Source: Flavobacterium sp. SCGC AAA160-P02 (GTDB lineage Bacteria > Bacteroidota > Bacteroidia > Flavobacteriales > Flavobacteriaceae). From it: a stretch of 52,955 nucleotides of DNA. Made by a program: the position numbers and the translations under genes. The stretch spans positions 1 to 52,955 of the forward strand of contig KB911096.1 in the NCBI GenBank assembly GCA_000383355.1. Direction: 5' to 3'. This document shows, in pieces, positions 34,355 to 44,418 of this stretch. The notes under the pieces were generated by a model. That model was not told the origin of the DNA and ran no database searches. It was given only the letters and a program-made list of their open reading frames with translations. The stretch's first letter is position 1; every line of letters starts with the position of its first letter.

Positions 34355-37300
34355 GTGAAGCAAGAATCTACTTTTCAAATTTACAATGCCTCAGCAGGTA
34401 GTGGAAAGACTTTTACTTTAGTTAAAGAGTACTTAAAAATAGTACTGATTAGTACTGATGTTTTTATTTTTCAAAAAATTTTAGCAATTACATTTACCAA
34501 CAAAGCAGCTGCAGAAATGAAGCAGCGCGTTTTAATTAGTTTAAAAGAATTTTCTGAAGGTAAAAAGACACCTATTTTCTCCATTTTACAACAAGAAACA
34601 GGGCTTGAAACTAGTGTAATTCAAAAGAAAAGCAAAAAAATTTTACACGTAATTCTTCAAAACTACGCTGCTTTCTATATTACCACAATAGATAGTTTTA
34701 CGCATAAAATTATTAAGAGTTTCGCTTTTGATTTAGGCTTGAGTCAGAATTTTGAGGTAGAAATGAATGCCACAGAGTTATTAGATCAAGCAGTAGAGGT
34801 TTTAATTTCTAGAATAGGAGTTCATAAAGAATTAACTCAGGTTTTAATTGAGTATTCTTTAGAGAAGTCTGATGATGATAAATCTTGGGATATCTCTAGA
34901 GATTTATCTGAGTTTTCAAGAATTCTTTTAAACGAAGAAGATATTACACATTTTAGAAGGTTAAGTGAAAAATCTCTGCAAGATTTTAAATCTTTGCAAC
35001 AAAAACTAAATGCCCATCAAAAGGATGTAATTGCTTCAATGATAGCTATTGGAGAAGAAGCATTACAGATCATTAATCAAAAACAATTAGATGTTAAAGA
35101 TTTTTACAGATCAATGCTTCCAAATCATTTTTTATCACTGATCAAAAAGCCAGAAAGCACCAAATTTTTTGATCAAAGTACTCTGAAAAAAAGAATTGAG
35201 GATAGAGAGTTGTATTCAAAATCTACATCAGAAGATATCGTTTCTTCTATTGAAGAAGTTTTGCCAAAAATTTTAAAATTATATCAAGACTCAGAGCTGC
35301 TTTATCAACAATTATTACAAACTAAATTAGTCTTAAAAAGTATTATTCCTTTAGCGGTCTTAAACAATATTAATCTAGAATTAACTAGCATTAAAGAAGA
35401 TAACAATATCCGTTTAAATGCAGAATTTAATCAATTAATTTCAGACAATATTCAAGATCAACCAGCTCCATTTATTTATGAGAGAATAGGTCAGAAATTT
35501 ATGCATTATTTTATTGATGAAATGCAGGACACCTCTGTTTTACAGTGGAAAAACCTAATTCCATTAATAGACAATTCATTAGCGCAAGAAAATACTAGTT
35601 TATTATTAGTTGGAGATGCAAAGCAGGCAATCTATAGATGGCGTGGTGGAAAAGCAGCTCAATTTATTGAATTAGGATCAGAAAATGAAGCAGCTAAAAA
35701 TCCTTTTTTAATTCAAAAAAAGGTACAAGAATTAGGGGTTAATTATAGAAGTTACAGTGAAATCATACAGTTTAATAATTCTTTTTTTAAACATGTCTCT
35801 CAGTTTTTGCAAAACCCGTCGTATTCAAATTTATTTCTACACAACTCTGGTCAAGAAGAAAACGAACTCAAGGGAGGCTCTGTGTCGGTTTCTTTTTTAG
35901 AGAAACTAGAGGATAAAGAAGAAGATGAATTAAAGTATGCGAAGAAAGTATATCAAATCATTCAACAGTTAGATTCCGAAGTTTCTTTAGGAGCTGTTTG
36001 TGTATTGGTTAGAAAACGAAGCGAAGGTGTTGTTGTTGCTAATTATTTATCTGAGAATAATTTAGAAATTGTTTCCTCAGAAACCTTATTGCTTAGTACC
36101 AGTGAAAAAGTAAATTTTATCATCAATTTTTTAAAATACACGCTTCAGTCAAATGATAAAGAGAGCTTATTAGAGGTTTTGTATTTTTTACATAAGCATC
36201 TCAATAGTTCAATTGAAAGACATGCTTTTTTTACGGATTTTATAAATTTAGAATTACATGAGGTTCTAGAATTACTGAAAGAGTATAACTGTAATTTTGA
36301 TATTATCTCGTATCATCAATCACCTTTTTATGAAAAAATAGAGCAAATCATTAGATCGTTTCATTTGCAAGATACAACAGATGCCTATGTTCAGTTTTTT
36401 TTAGATGAAGTTTTGGCCCAACAGCAAAAAGAGTCTAGCATTCAAGATTTTTTAGATTTCTGGGAACATAAAAAAGAATCGCTAAGCGTTGTAACTTCAG
36501 AGAACCCAAATGCAATAAAGATTATGACGATTCACAAATCTAAAGGATTAGAGTTTCCTATTGTAATTTTTCCCTGTGATTTAAATATATATCAAGACAT
36601 TAAACCAAAAGCATGGTTAGCTACTAATAGTGATGATTTTCCAGCTATGATGGTTTCTTTAAATAAAGAAATACAATATGCTACTAATAAGGGAAAAGAA
36701 ATCTATGATGAAAGAAGAGCAGCACTAGAATTAGATAGCTTTAATTTACTATACGTTGCGCTAACAAGAGCCGCTGAGCAATTATATATTATTACTGAAA
36801 AGAAGTTACTTAAATCTGGATTAGAAGATTTTAATTACTATTCAGGAATTTTCATCTCTTTTTTGAAAGAAAATAATTTATGGGATGAAGGTAAAAATGA
36901 ATATATTTTTGGAGCTGTAAATAAAAAAGTGATGACCTACGCTAAAGAAGCTTCTTGTCAGATTCAAGAAACTTTCATCAGTACACCCTGGAAAAATCAT
37001 CAAATTAGATTATTAGCAAATTCATCAATATTTTGGGGAACAACAAGAGGTGAGGCAAAAGAATATGGTACTTTTATTCATAAAATATTATCTGAGATTT
37101 CAACCAAAGATGATGTTGTTAAAGTTTTGGAGAAATATTACCAACAAGGAGAGTTAGATTTGGTAGAAAAAGATCTAATACAGCAGCGGATTCTGAAAAT
37201 TATTATGCATCCTAAACTGCAAAAGTATTATTCAGAAGATGTTACCATATATAATGAAAGAGAAATTGTTTATGACCATCAGATAGTAATTCCAGATAGA

Positions 37301-37477
37301 TTGGTTTTTGACCATGAGAATAAGGTAACGATTATAGATTATAAAACCGGAACTTCAAAAGAAGAGCATCGTTTTCAATTAGAAAACTATGCAAGAGTTT
37401 TAGAATCATTAAAATACAAGGTTCATAAGAAGGTACTTGTTTACAGTAATGAAACAGTATCTGTAGAGGAATTTTAA
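34355..37477 (+). CDS. AddA/RecB-like UvrD-type helicase-nuclease
   Basis: 1040 residues from GTG 34355; an upstream TTG lies inside the terminator and is rejected. Helicase motifs: Walker A ASAGSGKT (12-19), TFTNKAAAEMKQR (Ia), FIDEMQDTSVLQW (II), GDAKQAIYRWRGG (III), NYRSYSEII (IV), MTIHKSKGLEFP (V), LLYVALTRAAEQL (VI). A PD-(D/E)XK nuclease is present at the C-terminus: GTFIHKIL, VFDHENKVTIIDYKTG and QLENYARVLE, with the Asp and Lys intact. It should unwind and trim double-strand breaks for RecA loading. The partner AddB-type nuclease gene is not adjacent here. Confidence 0.9.
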   Translation: MKQESTFQIYNASAGSGKTFTLVKEYLKIVLISTDVFIFQKILAITFTNKAAAEMKQRVLISLKEFSEGKKTPIFSILQQETGLETSVIQKKSKKILHVILQNYAAFYITTIDSFTHKIIKSFAFDLGLSQNFEVEMNATELLDQAVEVLISRIGVHKELTQVLIEYSLEKSDDDKSWDISRDLSEFSRILLNEEDITHFRRLSEKSLQDFKSLQQKLNAHQKDVIASMIAIGEEALQIINQKQLDVKDFYRSMLPNHFLSLIKKPESTKFFDQSTLKKRIEDRELYSKSTSEDIVSSIEEVLPKILKLYQDSELLYQQLLQTKLVLKSIIPLAVLNNINLELTSIKEDNNIRLNAEFNQLISDNIQDQPAPFIYERIGQKFMHYFIDEMQDTSVLQWKNLIPLIDNSLAQENTSLLLVGDAKQAIYRWRGGKAAQFIELGSENEAAKNPFLIQKKVQELGVNYRSYSEIIQFNNSFFKHVSQFLQNPSYSNLFLHNSGQEENELKGGSVSVSFLEKLEDKEEDELKYAKKVYQIIQQLDSEVSLGAVCVLVRKRSEGVVVANYLSENNLEIVSSETLLLSTSEKVNFIINFLKYTLQSNDKESLLEVLYFLHKHLNSSIERHAFFTDFINLELHEVLELLKEYNCNFDIISYHQSPFYEKIEQIIRSFHLQDTTDAYVQFFLDEVLAQQQKESSIQDFLDFWEHKKESLSVVTSENPNAIKIMTIHKSKGLEFPIVIFPCDLNIYQDIKPKAWLATNSDDFPAMMVSLNKEIQYATNKGKEIYDERRAALELDSFNLLYVALTRAAEQLYIITEKKLLKSGLEDFNYYSGIFISFLKENNLWDEGKNEYIFGAVNKKVMTYAKEASCQIQETFISTPWKNHQIRLLANSSIFWGTTRGEAKEYGTFIHKILSEISTKDDVVKVLEKYYQQGELDLVEKDLIQQRILKIIMHPKLQKYYSEDVTIYNEREIVYDHQIVIPDRLVFDHENKVTIIDYKTGTSKEEHRFQLENYARVLESLKYKVHKKVLVYSNETVSVEEF

Positions 37478-37520
37478 AGTATTTTTACAACTTTAAGCAA
37501 AATAAAGAATTTATATAAAT

Positions 37521-38714
37521 ATGTACGGAGCAATAAAAGATCATTTAAAAAAAGAGATAGCAGAAATTAAAGAGGCTGGTCTGTTTAAGTCTGAGCGTAT
37601 TATTACATCGTCTCAAGATGCAGTTATTAAAATCTCTACAGGACAGGAGGTTATTAACTTTTGCGCTAATAATTACTTAGGTTTGTCAAATAATCCAGAG
37701 GTTATTCAAGCCGCAAAAGACACTATGGATACTCATGGTTTTGGAGTTTCATCGGTAAGGTTTATTTGTGGAACTCAAGACATTCATAAAGAATTAGAAT
37801 CTAAAATTGCTGAATTTTATCAAACTGAAGATACTATTTTGTATGCTGCAGCTTTTGATGCTAATGGAGGTGTTTTTGAGCCTTTATTATCAAAAGAAGA
37901 TGCAATTATTTCCGATAGTTTAAATCACGCTTCCATTATAGATGGAGTTCGTTTGTGCAAAGCATCTAGATATCGTTATGATAATAACAATATGGAAGCA
38001 TTAGAAGCTCAATTAATTGAAGCTACAAAAAATGAGCATCGTTTTAAAATTATTGTCACAGATGGTGTTTTCTCAATGGATGGTATTGTAGCCAAACTAG
38101 ATGAAATTTGTGATTTAGCAGACAAGTATGATGCATTGGTGATGATAGATGAATGTCATGCTACTGGTTTTATTGGGGCTACAGGGCGTGGTACTTTAGA
38201 GTTAAAAAATGTATTAGGAAGAATAGATATTATTACAGGAACCCTAGGAAAAGCTTTGGGAGGGGCTATGGGCGGTTACACTACTGGTAAAAAGGAAATT
38301 ATTGAAGTTTTGCGTCAAAGATCTAGACCTTATTTATTTTCAAATTCATTAGCACCTGCTATTGTAGGAGCATCGTTAAAAGTTTTTGAGATTATATCTA
38401 ATGATACCTCTTTGAGAGACAAACTAGAATGGAATACGAATTACTTTAGAGAAAAAATGGCAATAGCAGGTTTTGATTTAGTTGGAGCAGATGCTGCAAT
38501 AGTTCCAGTAATGCTTTACGATGCTAAGTTATCTCAGGTAATGGCAAACAAGCTTTTGCAGGAAGGTATTTACGTGATTGGTTTCTTTTTCCCTGTTGTA
38601 CCTAAAGAAAAAGCAAGAATTAGAGTTCAATTATCAGCAGCACATTCAAAAGAACATTTAGACAAAGCAATTGCCTCGTTTATTAAAATTGGAAAAGAGT
38701 TAGGGGTTATTTGA
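37521..38714 (+). CDS. kbl: Glycine C-acetyltransferase (2-amino-3-ketobutyrate CoA ligase)
   Basis: 397 residues, standard length for this alpha-oxoamine synthase. PLP enzyme features: [68 protein letters not shown] and the Schiff-base lysine in [15 protein letters not shown]. The C-terminal [18 protein letters not shown] is typical of Kbl. It cleaves 2-amino-3-ketobutyrate with CoA to glycine and acetyl-CoA in threonine breakdown. The partner threonine dehydrogenase gene is not adjacent. It follows the helicase by 43 bp. Confidence 0.94.
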   Translation: MYGAIKDHLKKEIAEIKEAGLFKSERIITSSQDAVIKISTGQEVINFCANNYLGLSNNPEVIQAAKDTMDTHGFGVSSVRFICGTQDIHKELESKIAEFYQTEDTILYAAAFDANGGVFEPLLSKEDAIISDSLNHASIIDGVRLCKASRYRYDNNNMEALEAQLIEATKNEHRFKIIVTDGVFSMDGIVAKLDEICDLADKYDALVMIDECHATGFIGATGRGTLELKNVLGRIDIITGTLGKALGGAMGGYTTGKKEIIEVLRQRSRPYLFSNSLAPAIVGASLKVFEIISNDTSLRDKLEWNTNYFREKMAIAGFDLVGADAAIVPVMLYDAKLSQVMANKLLQEGIYVIGFFFPVVPKEKARIRVQLSAAHSKEHLDKAIASFIKIGKELGVI

Positions 38715-38746
38715 TTATTTGAAAAATCAGTATTTTCTTTATTTTT

Positions 38747-38777
38747 TTTGGTAGGTTAACCAAAAAAATTACATTTG
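38747..38777 (+). promoter_or_regulatory. Consensus promoter of the first OmpA-like barrel gene
   Basis: TTTG (38747-38750), exactly 19 bp, TACATTTG (38770-38777): full match to the Bacteroidota housekeeping promoter, 29 bp before the ATG. A strongly expressed gene is implied. Confidence 0.8.
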
Positions 38778-38806
38778 TAGGATAAACAATTCAAAAAATT
38801 AATATT

Positions 38807-39388
38807 ATGAAGGGATTAAAATTAGGAATTATCACAATACTTACTATAGTATTTGTTGGTAATGTAAGCGCACAAGATTCAAAGGGTCAGTGGGCAATTA
38901 GTGCAGGTGTAAATATTGTAGATGTAAGAGGTGGAGATGATTTCTCTGGAAGATTTAACGATTACCTTGGCAATTCAGATTGGAATTGGGCTAACAGTCC
39001 ATTATCTAGAATTACTGCAGAAACATACTTAAGTGATGCTTTAACACTTCAAATAGCAGGTTCTTTAAACAAATTAGACAATGGCTTTGACGACGTGATG
39101 CATTCTTCTTTTGATGTAAATGTTAAGTATGGTCTAGATGCTGTAGTTTCAAAGGTTTTTGGAAAATCTACAAAATATTTCAGTCCATTTGCATACTTAG
39201 GAGCAGGGTACACCTCTCTTAAAGGAGTTGGAGGAGAAGCAATGCTTAACTATGGTTTTGGCGTTAACTGTTGGTTTACAGACACTGTAGGTGTTGTTTA
39301 CCAGGCAGGAACAAAAGAACAATTATCAGATGTAGTACCATCTCATTATCAGCATTCTATTGGGTTTGTTTTTATGCTAAGTAAATAA
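38807..39388 (+). CDS. Outer-membrane beta-barrel protein, paralogue of the next OmpA gene
   Basis: 193 residues with signal peptide (1-22, GNVSAQDS). It aligns along its length with the N-terminal barrel of the protein 128 bp downstream (shared WAI/VxxGVNxVDxRxGxDFS, SRITxExYL, YFSPFxYLGxGYTSL, MLNYGFGxNxW, VPSHYQHS), but stops at the barrel, with no TSP3 repeats or OmpA peptidoglycan domain. It looks like a tandem duplication that kept only the membrane part, or a barrel-only partner. Its promoter is a consensus match. Function unknown. Confidence 0.85.
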   Translation: MKGLKLGIITILTIVFVGNVSAQDSKGQWAISAGVNIVDVRGGDDFSGRFNDYLGNSDWNWANSPLSRITAETYLSDALTLQIAGSLNKLDNGFDDVMHSSFDVNVKYGLDAVVSKVFGKSTKYFSPFAYLGAGYTSLKGVGGEAMLNYGFGVNCWFTDTVGVVYQAGTKEQLSDVVPSHYQHSIGFVFMLSK

Positions 39389-39446
39389 GCATCAAAATAA
39401 TACTGCAAAATAAAACGTATATTTACTATAATTTCCGTATTTTTTC

Positions 39447-39477
39447 TTTGTAATTAACAGGGAAGAGTTTATTTTTG
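39447..39477 (+). promoter_or_regulatory. Consensus promoter of the OmpA/TSP3 gene
   Basis: TTTG (39447-39450), exactly 19 bp, TATTTTTG (39470-39477), 39 bp before the ATG. Same layout and spacing as the promoter of the upstream paralogue, so both genes are probably transcribed independently and strongly. Confidence 0.8.
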
Positions 39478-39516
39478 CAAAACAATTTAAGAAAAATTTA
39501 ATTTAAATTTATAATA

Positions 39517-40890
39517 ATGAAAAGAATACAATTAGCTGTGATAGCTTTGTTTACGTTGATAACAGTTAGCAACGTAAGCGCTCAAGATTCTAACAACCCT
39601 TGGGCTGTTACAATAGGTGTTAATGCTGTTGATACTAGAGAAGGTTCTGATTTCTCTTCTAGAATTAACGATAATTTAGGTACTGGAGACTGGAATTTTT
39701 TACCAACAATCTCTAGAATTACTGTAGAAAGATACCTAAACGATGGTTTTACACTTCAGTTAGCAGGTTCAGTAAATAAAATTACAAAAGTATTTAGAAG
39801 CGAGGATGCTAATTTAATACATACTTCTTTTGATGCAAACCTTAAATATGGTTTAGATGGCTTAATTGCAAAGATTTTTGGAAACTCTACTCAATACTTT
39901 AGTCCTTTTGTTTATTTAGGAGGTGGTTACACTTCTTTAGATAATGAAGGTGAAGGAATGTTAAATTACGGATTTGGAATAAACTTTTGGTTAACTGAAA
40001 CTGTTGGCCTTGTATACCAAACTGGTACTAAGGAGTCTTTTAAAGACATAGTTCCATCTCACTACCAACACTCTTTAGGATTGGTTGTGAAGTTTGGAGG
40101 AACAGATACAGACGGTGATGGAATTTATGACAAATATGATTCATGTCCAGAAGTAGCAGGTTTAAAAGAATTTAACGGTTGTCCAGATTCAGATGGTGAT
40201 GGAATTATTGACGGTGAAGATGCATGTCCTAGCGTAGCAGGATTAGCTACCTTAAATGGTTGTCCTGATGCAGATGCAGATGGTATTGCAGATAAAGACG
40301 ATATGTGTCCTAACGCTAAAGGAACAAAAGCTAACAACGGATGTCCTGATACAGACGGAGACGGTATTGTAGATAAAGATGATAAATGTGCTACAGTAGC
40401 AGGTCCTATAGCTAATGGAGGATGTCCTTGGCCAGATACAGACGGAGACGGTGTATTAGACAAAGACGATAACTGTAAAAACGAAGTTGGTCCAGCATCT
40501 AACAATGGATGTCCGGAGCCAGTTATTACAAAAGTTGCTGAGAAAGAAATGGGAGAGTTTGCAAAAACAATTTTATTTAATTCTGGAAGAGCTACTTTTA
40601 AATCAGGTATTTCTGATAAATTAGACGGAATTGTTAAAATTATGCAAGAGTTTTCTAAAGCTACTTTTGTAATTGAAGGACATTCTGATAGTACTGGAAG
40701 AGCAGAGTCTAACCAAGTATTATCTGCTAAAAGAGCAGCTGCTGTAAAAGATTACTTAGTTCAAAACAAAATTGATGCTTCTAGATTAGATTCTAAAGGT
40801 TTTGGGGAAGAAAATCCTATTGATACCAATAAAACAAGAGCTGGTAGAGCTAACAACAGAAGAGTTGAAATTAAAGTTACCAACGAGTAA
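39517..40890 (+). CDS. OmpA-family protein with thrombospondin type 3 repeats
   Basis: 457 residues: signal peptide (1-22), beta-barrel (about 25-190), five calcium-binding TSP3-type repeats (about 196-335, each with DxDGDGIxDxxDxC and closing NGCP) and the OmpA C-terminal domain (about 340-457, [46 protein letters not shown]) that binds peptidoglycan. It tethers outer membrane to cell wall and is among the most abundant envelope proteins in Flavobacteria. It follows a barrel-only paralogue and has a consensus promoter and a strong terminator, so it forms a single-gene unit. Confidence 0.93.
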   Translation: MKRIQLAVIALFTLITVSNVSAQDSNNPWAVTIGVNAVDTREGSDFSSRINDNLGTGDWNFLPTISRITVERYLNDGFTLQLAGSVNKITKVFRSEDANLIHTSFDANLKYGLDGLIAKIFGNSTQYFSPFVYLGGGYTSLDNEGEGMLNYGFGINFWLTETVGLVYQTGTKESFKDIVPSHYQHSLGLVVKFGGTDTDGDGIYDKYDSCPEVAGLKEFNGCPDSDGDGIIDGEDACPSVAGLATLNGCPDADADGIADKDDMCPNAKGTKANNGCPDTDGDGIVDKDDKCATVAGPIANGGCPWPDTDGDGVLDKDDNCKNEVGPASNNGCPEPVITKVAEKEMGEFAKTILFNSGRATFKSGISDKLDGIVKIMQEFSKATFVIEGHSDSTGRAESNQVLSAKRAAAVKDYLVQNKIDASRLDSKGFGEENPIDTNKTRAGRANNRRVEIKVTNE

Positions 40891-40910
40891 TATTTACTAT
40901 AAATTAGATA

Positions 40911-40943
40911 AAAAGCCTCATCGAAAGATGAGGCTTTTTTTTT
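40911..40943 (+). terminator. Rho-independent terminator
   Basis: 12-bp stem (AAAAGCCTCATC / GATGAGGCTTTT) with a GAAA tetraloop and nine T residues, 20 bp after the OmpA/TSP3 stop. Very strong. Confidence 0.95.
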
Positions 40944-40976
40944 GAACTTTTTTACAAACATTATATTTAAAAAACT

Positions 40977-41006
40977 TTTGAACGTCAGGTAAATAATTTA
41001 CCTTTG
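40977..41006 (+). promoter_or_regulatory. Promoter of atpD-atpC
   Basis: TTTG (40977-40980), 18 bp, TACCTTTG (40999-41006), a near-perfect Bacteroidota promoter 59 bp before the atpD ATG. It shows that atpDC is expressed as its own unit. Confidence 0.75.
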
Positions 41007-41050
41007 CAGCCTAAAATAAGAGTGTTTTTTAGCTCTTTACAAGAAATTAA

Positions 41051-42577
<1,527 letters not shown>

Positions 42578-42591
42578 TTAAATAAAAACCT

Positions 42592-42885
42592 ATGCATTTA
42601 GAAATAGTATCACCTGAAGCTGTCTTATTTTCCTCTCATGTAGATTCTATATCTGTACCCGGTACAGATGGCGAATTTCAAATGTTAAACAATCATGCAG
42701 CTGTAGTATCTACCTTAAAAGAAGGAACTATAAAAATTCATGTACATACTCAAGAACATTTAGAATTAGATGACTTGCATGGAAAGATCGTATCTCATGC
42801 TGATGATGATAAGGTTCTAACGGTAGCCATTTCATCTGGTACCATTGAATTAAAAGATAACAAAGCAATTATTTTAGTAGACTAA
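42592..42885 (+). CDS. atpC: ATP synthase F1 subunit epsilon (short form)
   Basis: 97 residues, against about 139 in E. coli: the N-terminal beta-sandwich is present (MHLEIVSPEAVLFSSHVDSISVPGTDGEFQ split over residues 1-30, MLNNHAAVVSTLKEG) but the C-terminal helical hairpin that inhibits the enzyme is absent. The protein connects the rotor to the gamma subunit. It starts 14 bp after atpD and is closed by a strong terminator. The short form is common in this phylum. Confidence 0.93.
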   Translation: MHLEIVSPEAVLFSSHVDSISVPGTDGEFQMLNNHAAVVSTLKEGTIKIHVHTQEHLELDDLHGKIVSHADDDKVLTVAISSGTIELKDNKAIILVD

Positions 42886-42914
42886 ATAAACTTAATTGCT
42901 TTATAAATACATAC

Positions 42915-42946
42915 AACTCCTGAATGCAAAGCATTCAGGAGTTTTT
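42915..42946 (+). terminator. Rho-independent terminator of atpDC
   Basis: 13-bp perfect stem (AACTCCTGAATGC / GCATTCAGGAGTT), AAA loop and a T run. It lies 29 bp after atpC and just before the convergent DUF5689 gene, so it may serve as a barrier on both strands. Confidence 0.92.
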
Positions 42947-42961
42947 GGTTTTTTAGCTATA

Positions 42962-44404
42962 CTAGTTACCAGTTACCCTTACGTTGTCTATTTGAAAGGT
43001 GGTACTAATGCCGTTAGCTGCACCTTGGTATTTAAAAGCTACATGGAATGTACCTGTTAAACAAGAAATATTAATAGCACCAGAGCCTATAAAATTATTG
43101 TATCCATTAGAGGGGCCTTCAGATAAAACAGCATCTAGCTGTATCCAAGTTGCTGTTGTTAGATCACCATTAAAATCTGATGATATATAGGTAGTAAGGG
43201 CAGGCCCATTATCATAGCCTGTGTTGGTTTCAAATGTTATTTCTTCATTTGCGGTGGCGTCTAAATTTATTTCTGGAGTTATGAGCCAAGCTTCTAGTGG
43301 AGATTCATTACTGTTATAGGCAGCTATTTGAACATAGCTATTTCCACTAAAACTATTAGAAGAATAGACTGTGCTACCACCATGTACATTTATATTGGTC
43401 CAACCAGCGTTTGTAATAGCTGCAGTAGAAGTTATGTCTTCAAAATCTTCTTCAAATAGAATAATATTTCCGCCAACAGCCTCATCTCCACAATCCAATA
43501 CCGGAGGGTCACATCTTTCAACATTGGTAAACTCAAGTTTAGAGGGTGTATTAGCAATAACAACTAAAAATTCAGCTCTGTAGTCTTTAGATAAGACAGC
43601 TGTAAATATTCCTTTACCAGAAGGGACAACATTAGATTTAAAGCTGGCAAATGTACTGGTCTGTAATTGAATTGTTTTTTCTGTATCACATTCTAAAATA
43701 GTTCTAAAGCCATCAAACTCATCATTAGGTTCACCAGCAAAGGTTTTATTTAAATCAGATTTTAATATTTGTGCAGAAGACAATTTAATCATGGTATTTA
43801 TATGTACTCCATTGATATCGCTTAAAGAGATACTAGAAGGAATTATTGTTGCAACAATTGAAGATCTAATAATATAATCTTTAATTGAAGTTGAAGGAAT
43901 ATCATCTACCCTGTCTCCATCTAAAACACCTAAGACATATTTACCAGCAACTCCATTCATTGGACTGGTATTATAAGAATTTTCTCCATCATCATAGGAA
44001 ACAGATAAGCCATCTAATTTCACATATACCTTTCTTCCAATATCATACGTTTCACTCAGCGAAGTTTTGTTTAAAACAATTTCTATACCAGCTGTTGGGT
44101 TCTCTGCTTTGTCTTGAATAATTAATTTTTTATAAAAGTTTCCAGTTGCATCGCTAGAAACAACGTACCCTTCTACATAAGTAGGTGTATTTTCGTTGAC
44201 ATTAAAAGTATATACTAAGTTTTCATTAGTATTAAATTCTTGTTGTAGGGCAGTCTTTATTGCGGTAATACTTGAGTTTGTAATAATATTAGGTTCTTCT
44301 ATAGAAATGCTAGGAAGGGCAAAGTCGTCATCTTTCAAACATGAAGTAATGGTAAAGGCAATCATTATAAATGATAAAAAGCCGTAAAATTTAGATGTTT
44401 TCAT
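42962..44404 (-). CDS. DUF5689 lipoprotein with choice-of-anchor J-like C-terminus
   Basis: 480 residues. Lipoprotein signal AFTITSCLKDDD (Cys22, then acidic residues typical of Bacteroidota surface export). The N-terminal half (about 40-290) fits DUF5689 (NTPTYVEGYVVSSDATGNFYKKL, GRKVYVKLDGL), an OB-like domain; the C-terminal part from about 310 (ILFEEDFEDITSTAAITNAGW, SPLEAWLITPEINLDA) is a choice-of-anchor J/MAM-like beta-sandwich that usually binds carbohydrate or protein. It starts 14 bp after the TonB receptor and so is its co-expressed surface partner. Confidence 0.85.
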   Translation of the reverse strand: MKTSKFYGFLSFIMIAFTITSCLKDDDFALPSISIEEPNIITNSSITAIKTALQQEFNTNENLVYTFNVNENTPTYVEGYVVSSDATGNFYKKLIIQDKAENPTAGIEIVLNKTSLSETYDIGRKVYVKLDGLSVSYDDGENSYNTSPMNGVAGKYVLGVLDGDRVDDIPSTSIKDYIIRSSIVATIIPSSISLSDINGVHINTMIKLSSAQILKSDLNKTFAGEPNDEFDGFRTILECDTEKTIQLQTSTFASFKSNVVPSGKGIFTAVLSKDYRAEFLVVIANTPSKLEFTNVERCDPPVLDCGDEAVGGNIILFEEDFEDITSTAAITNAGWTNINVHGGSTVYSSNSFSGNSYVQIAAYNSNESPLEAWLITPEINLDATANEEITFETNTGYDNGPALTTYISSDFNGDLTTATWIQLDAVLSEGPSNGYNNFIGSGAINISCLTGTFHVAFKYQGAANGISTTFQIDNVRVTGN

Positions 44405-44418
44405 AGGAGTGTATTTTT

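Noticed and set aside
40125..40505. Minus-strand open frame of 126 codons rich in Ser/Pro
   Set aside because: Mirror of the repetitive TSP3 region; its periodicity comes from the GAT/GAC-rich repeats of the real gene.
40103..40510. Near-identical DNA repeats that might be a CRISPR or tandem array
   Set aside because: They encode in-frame TSP3 calcium-binding repeats; spacing and variation follow the codons.
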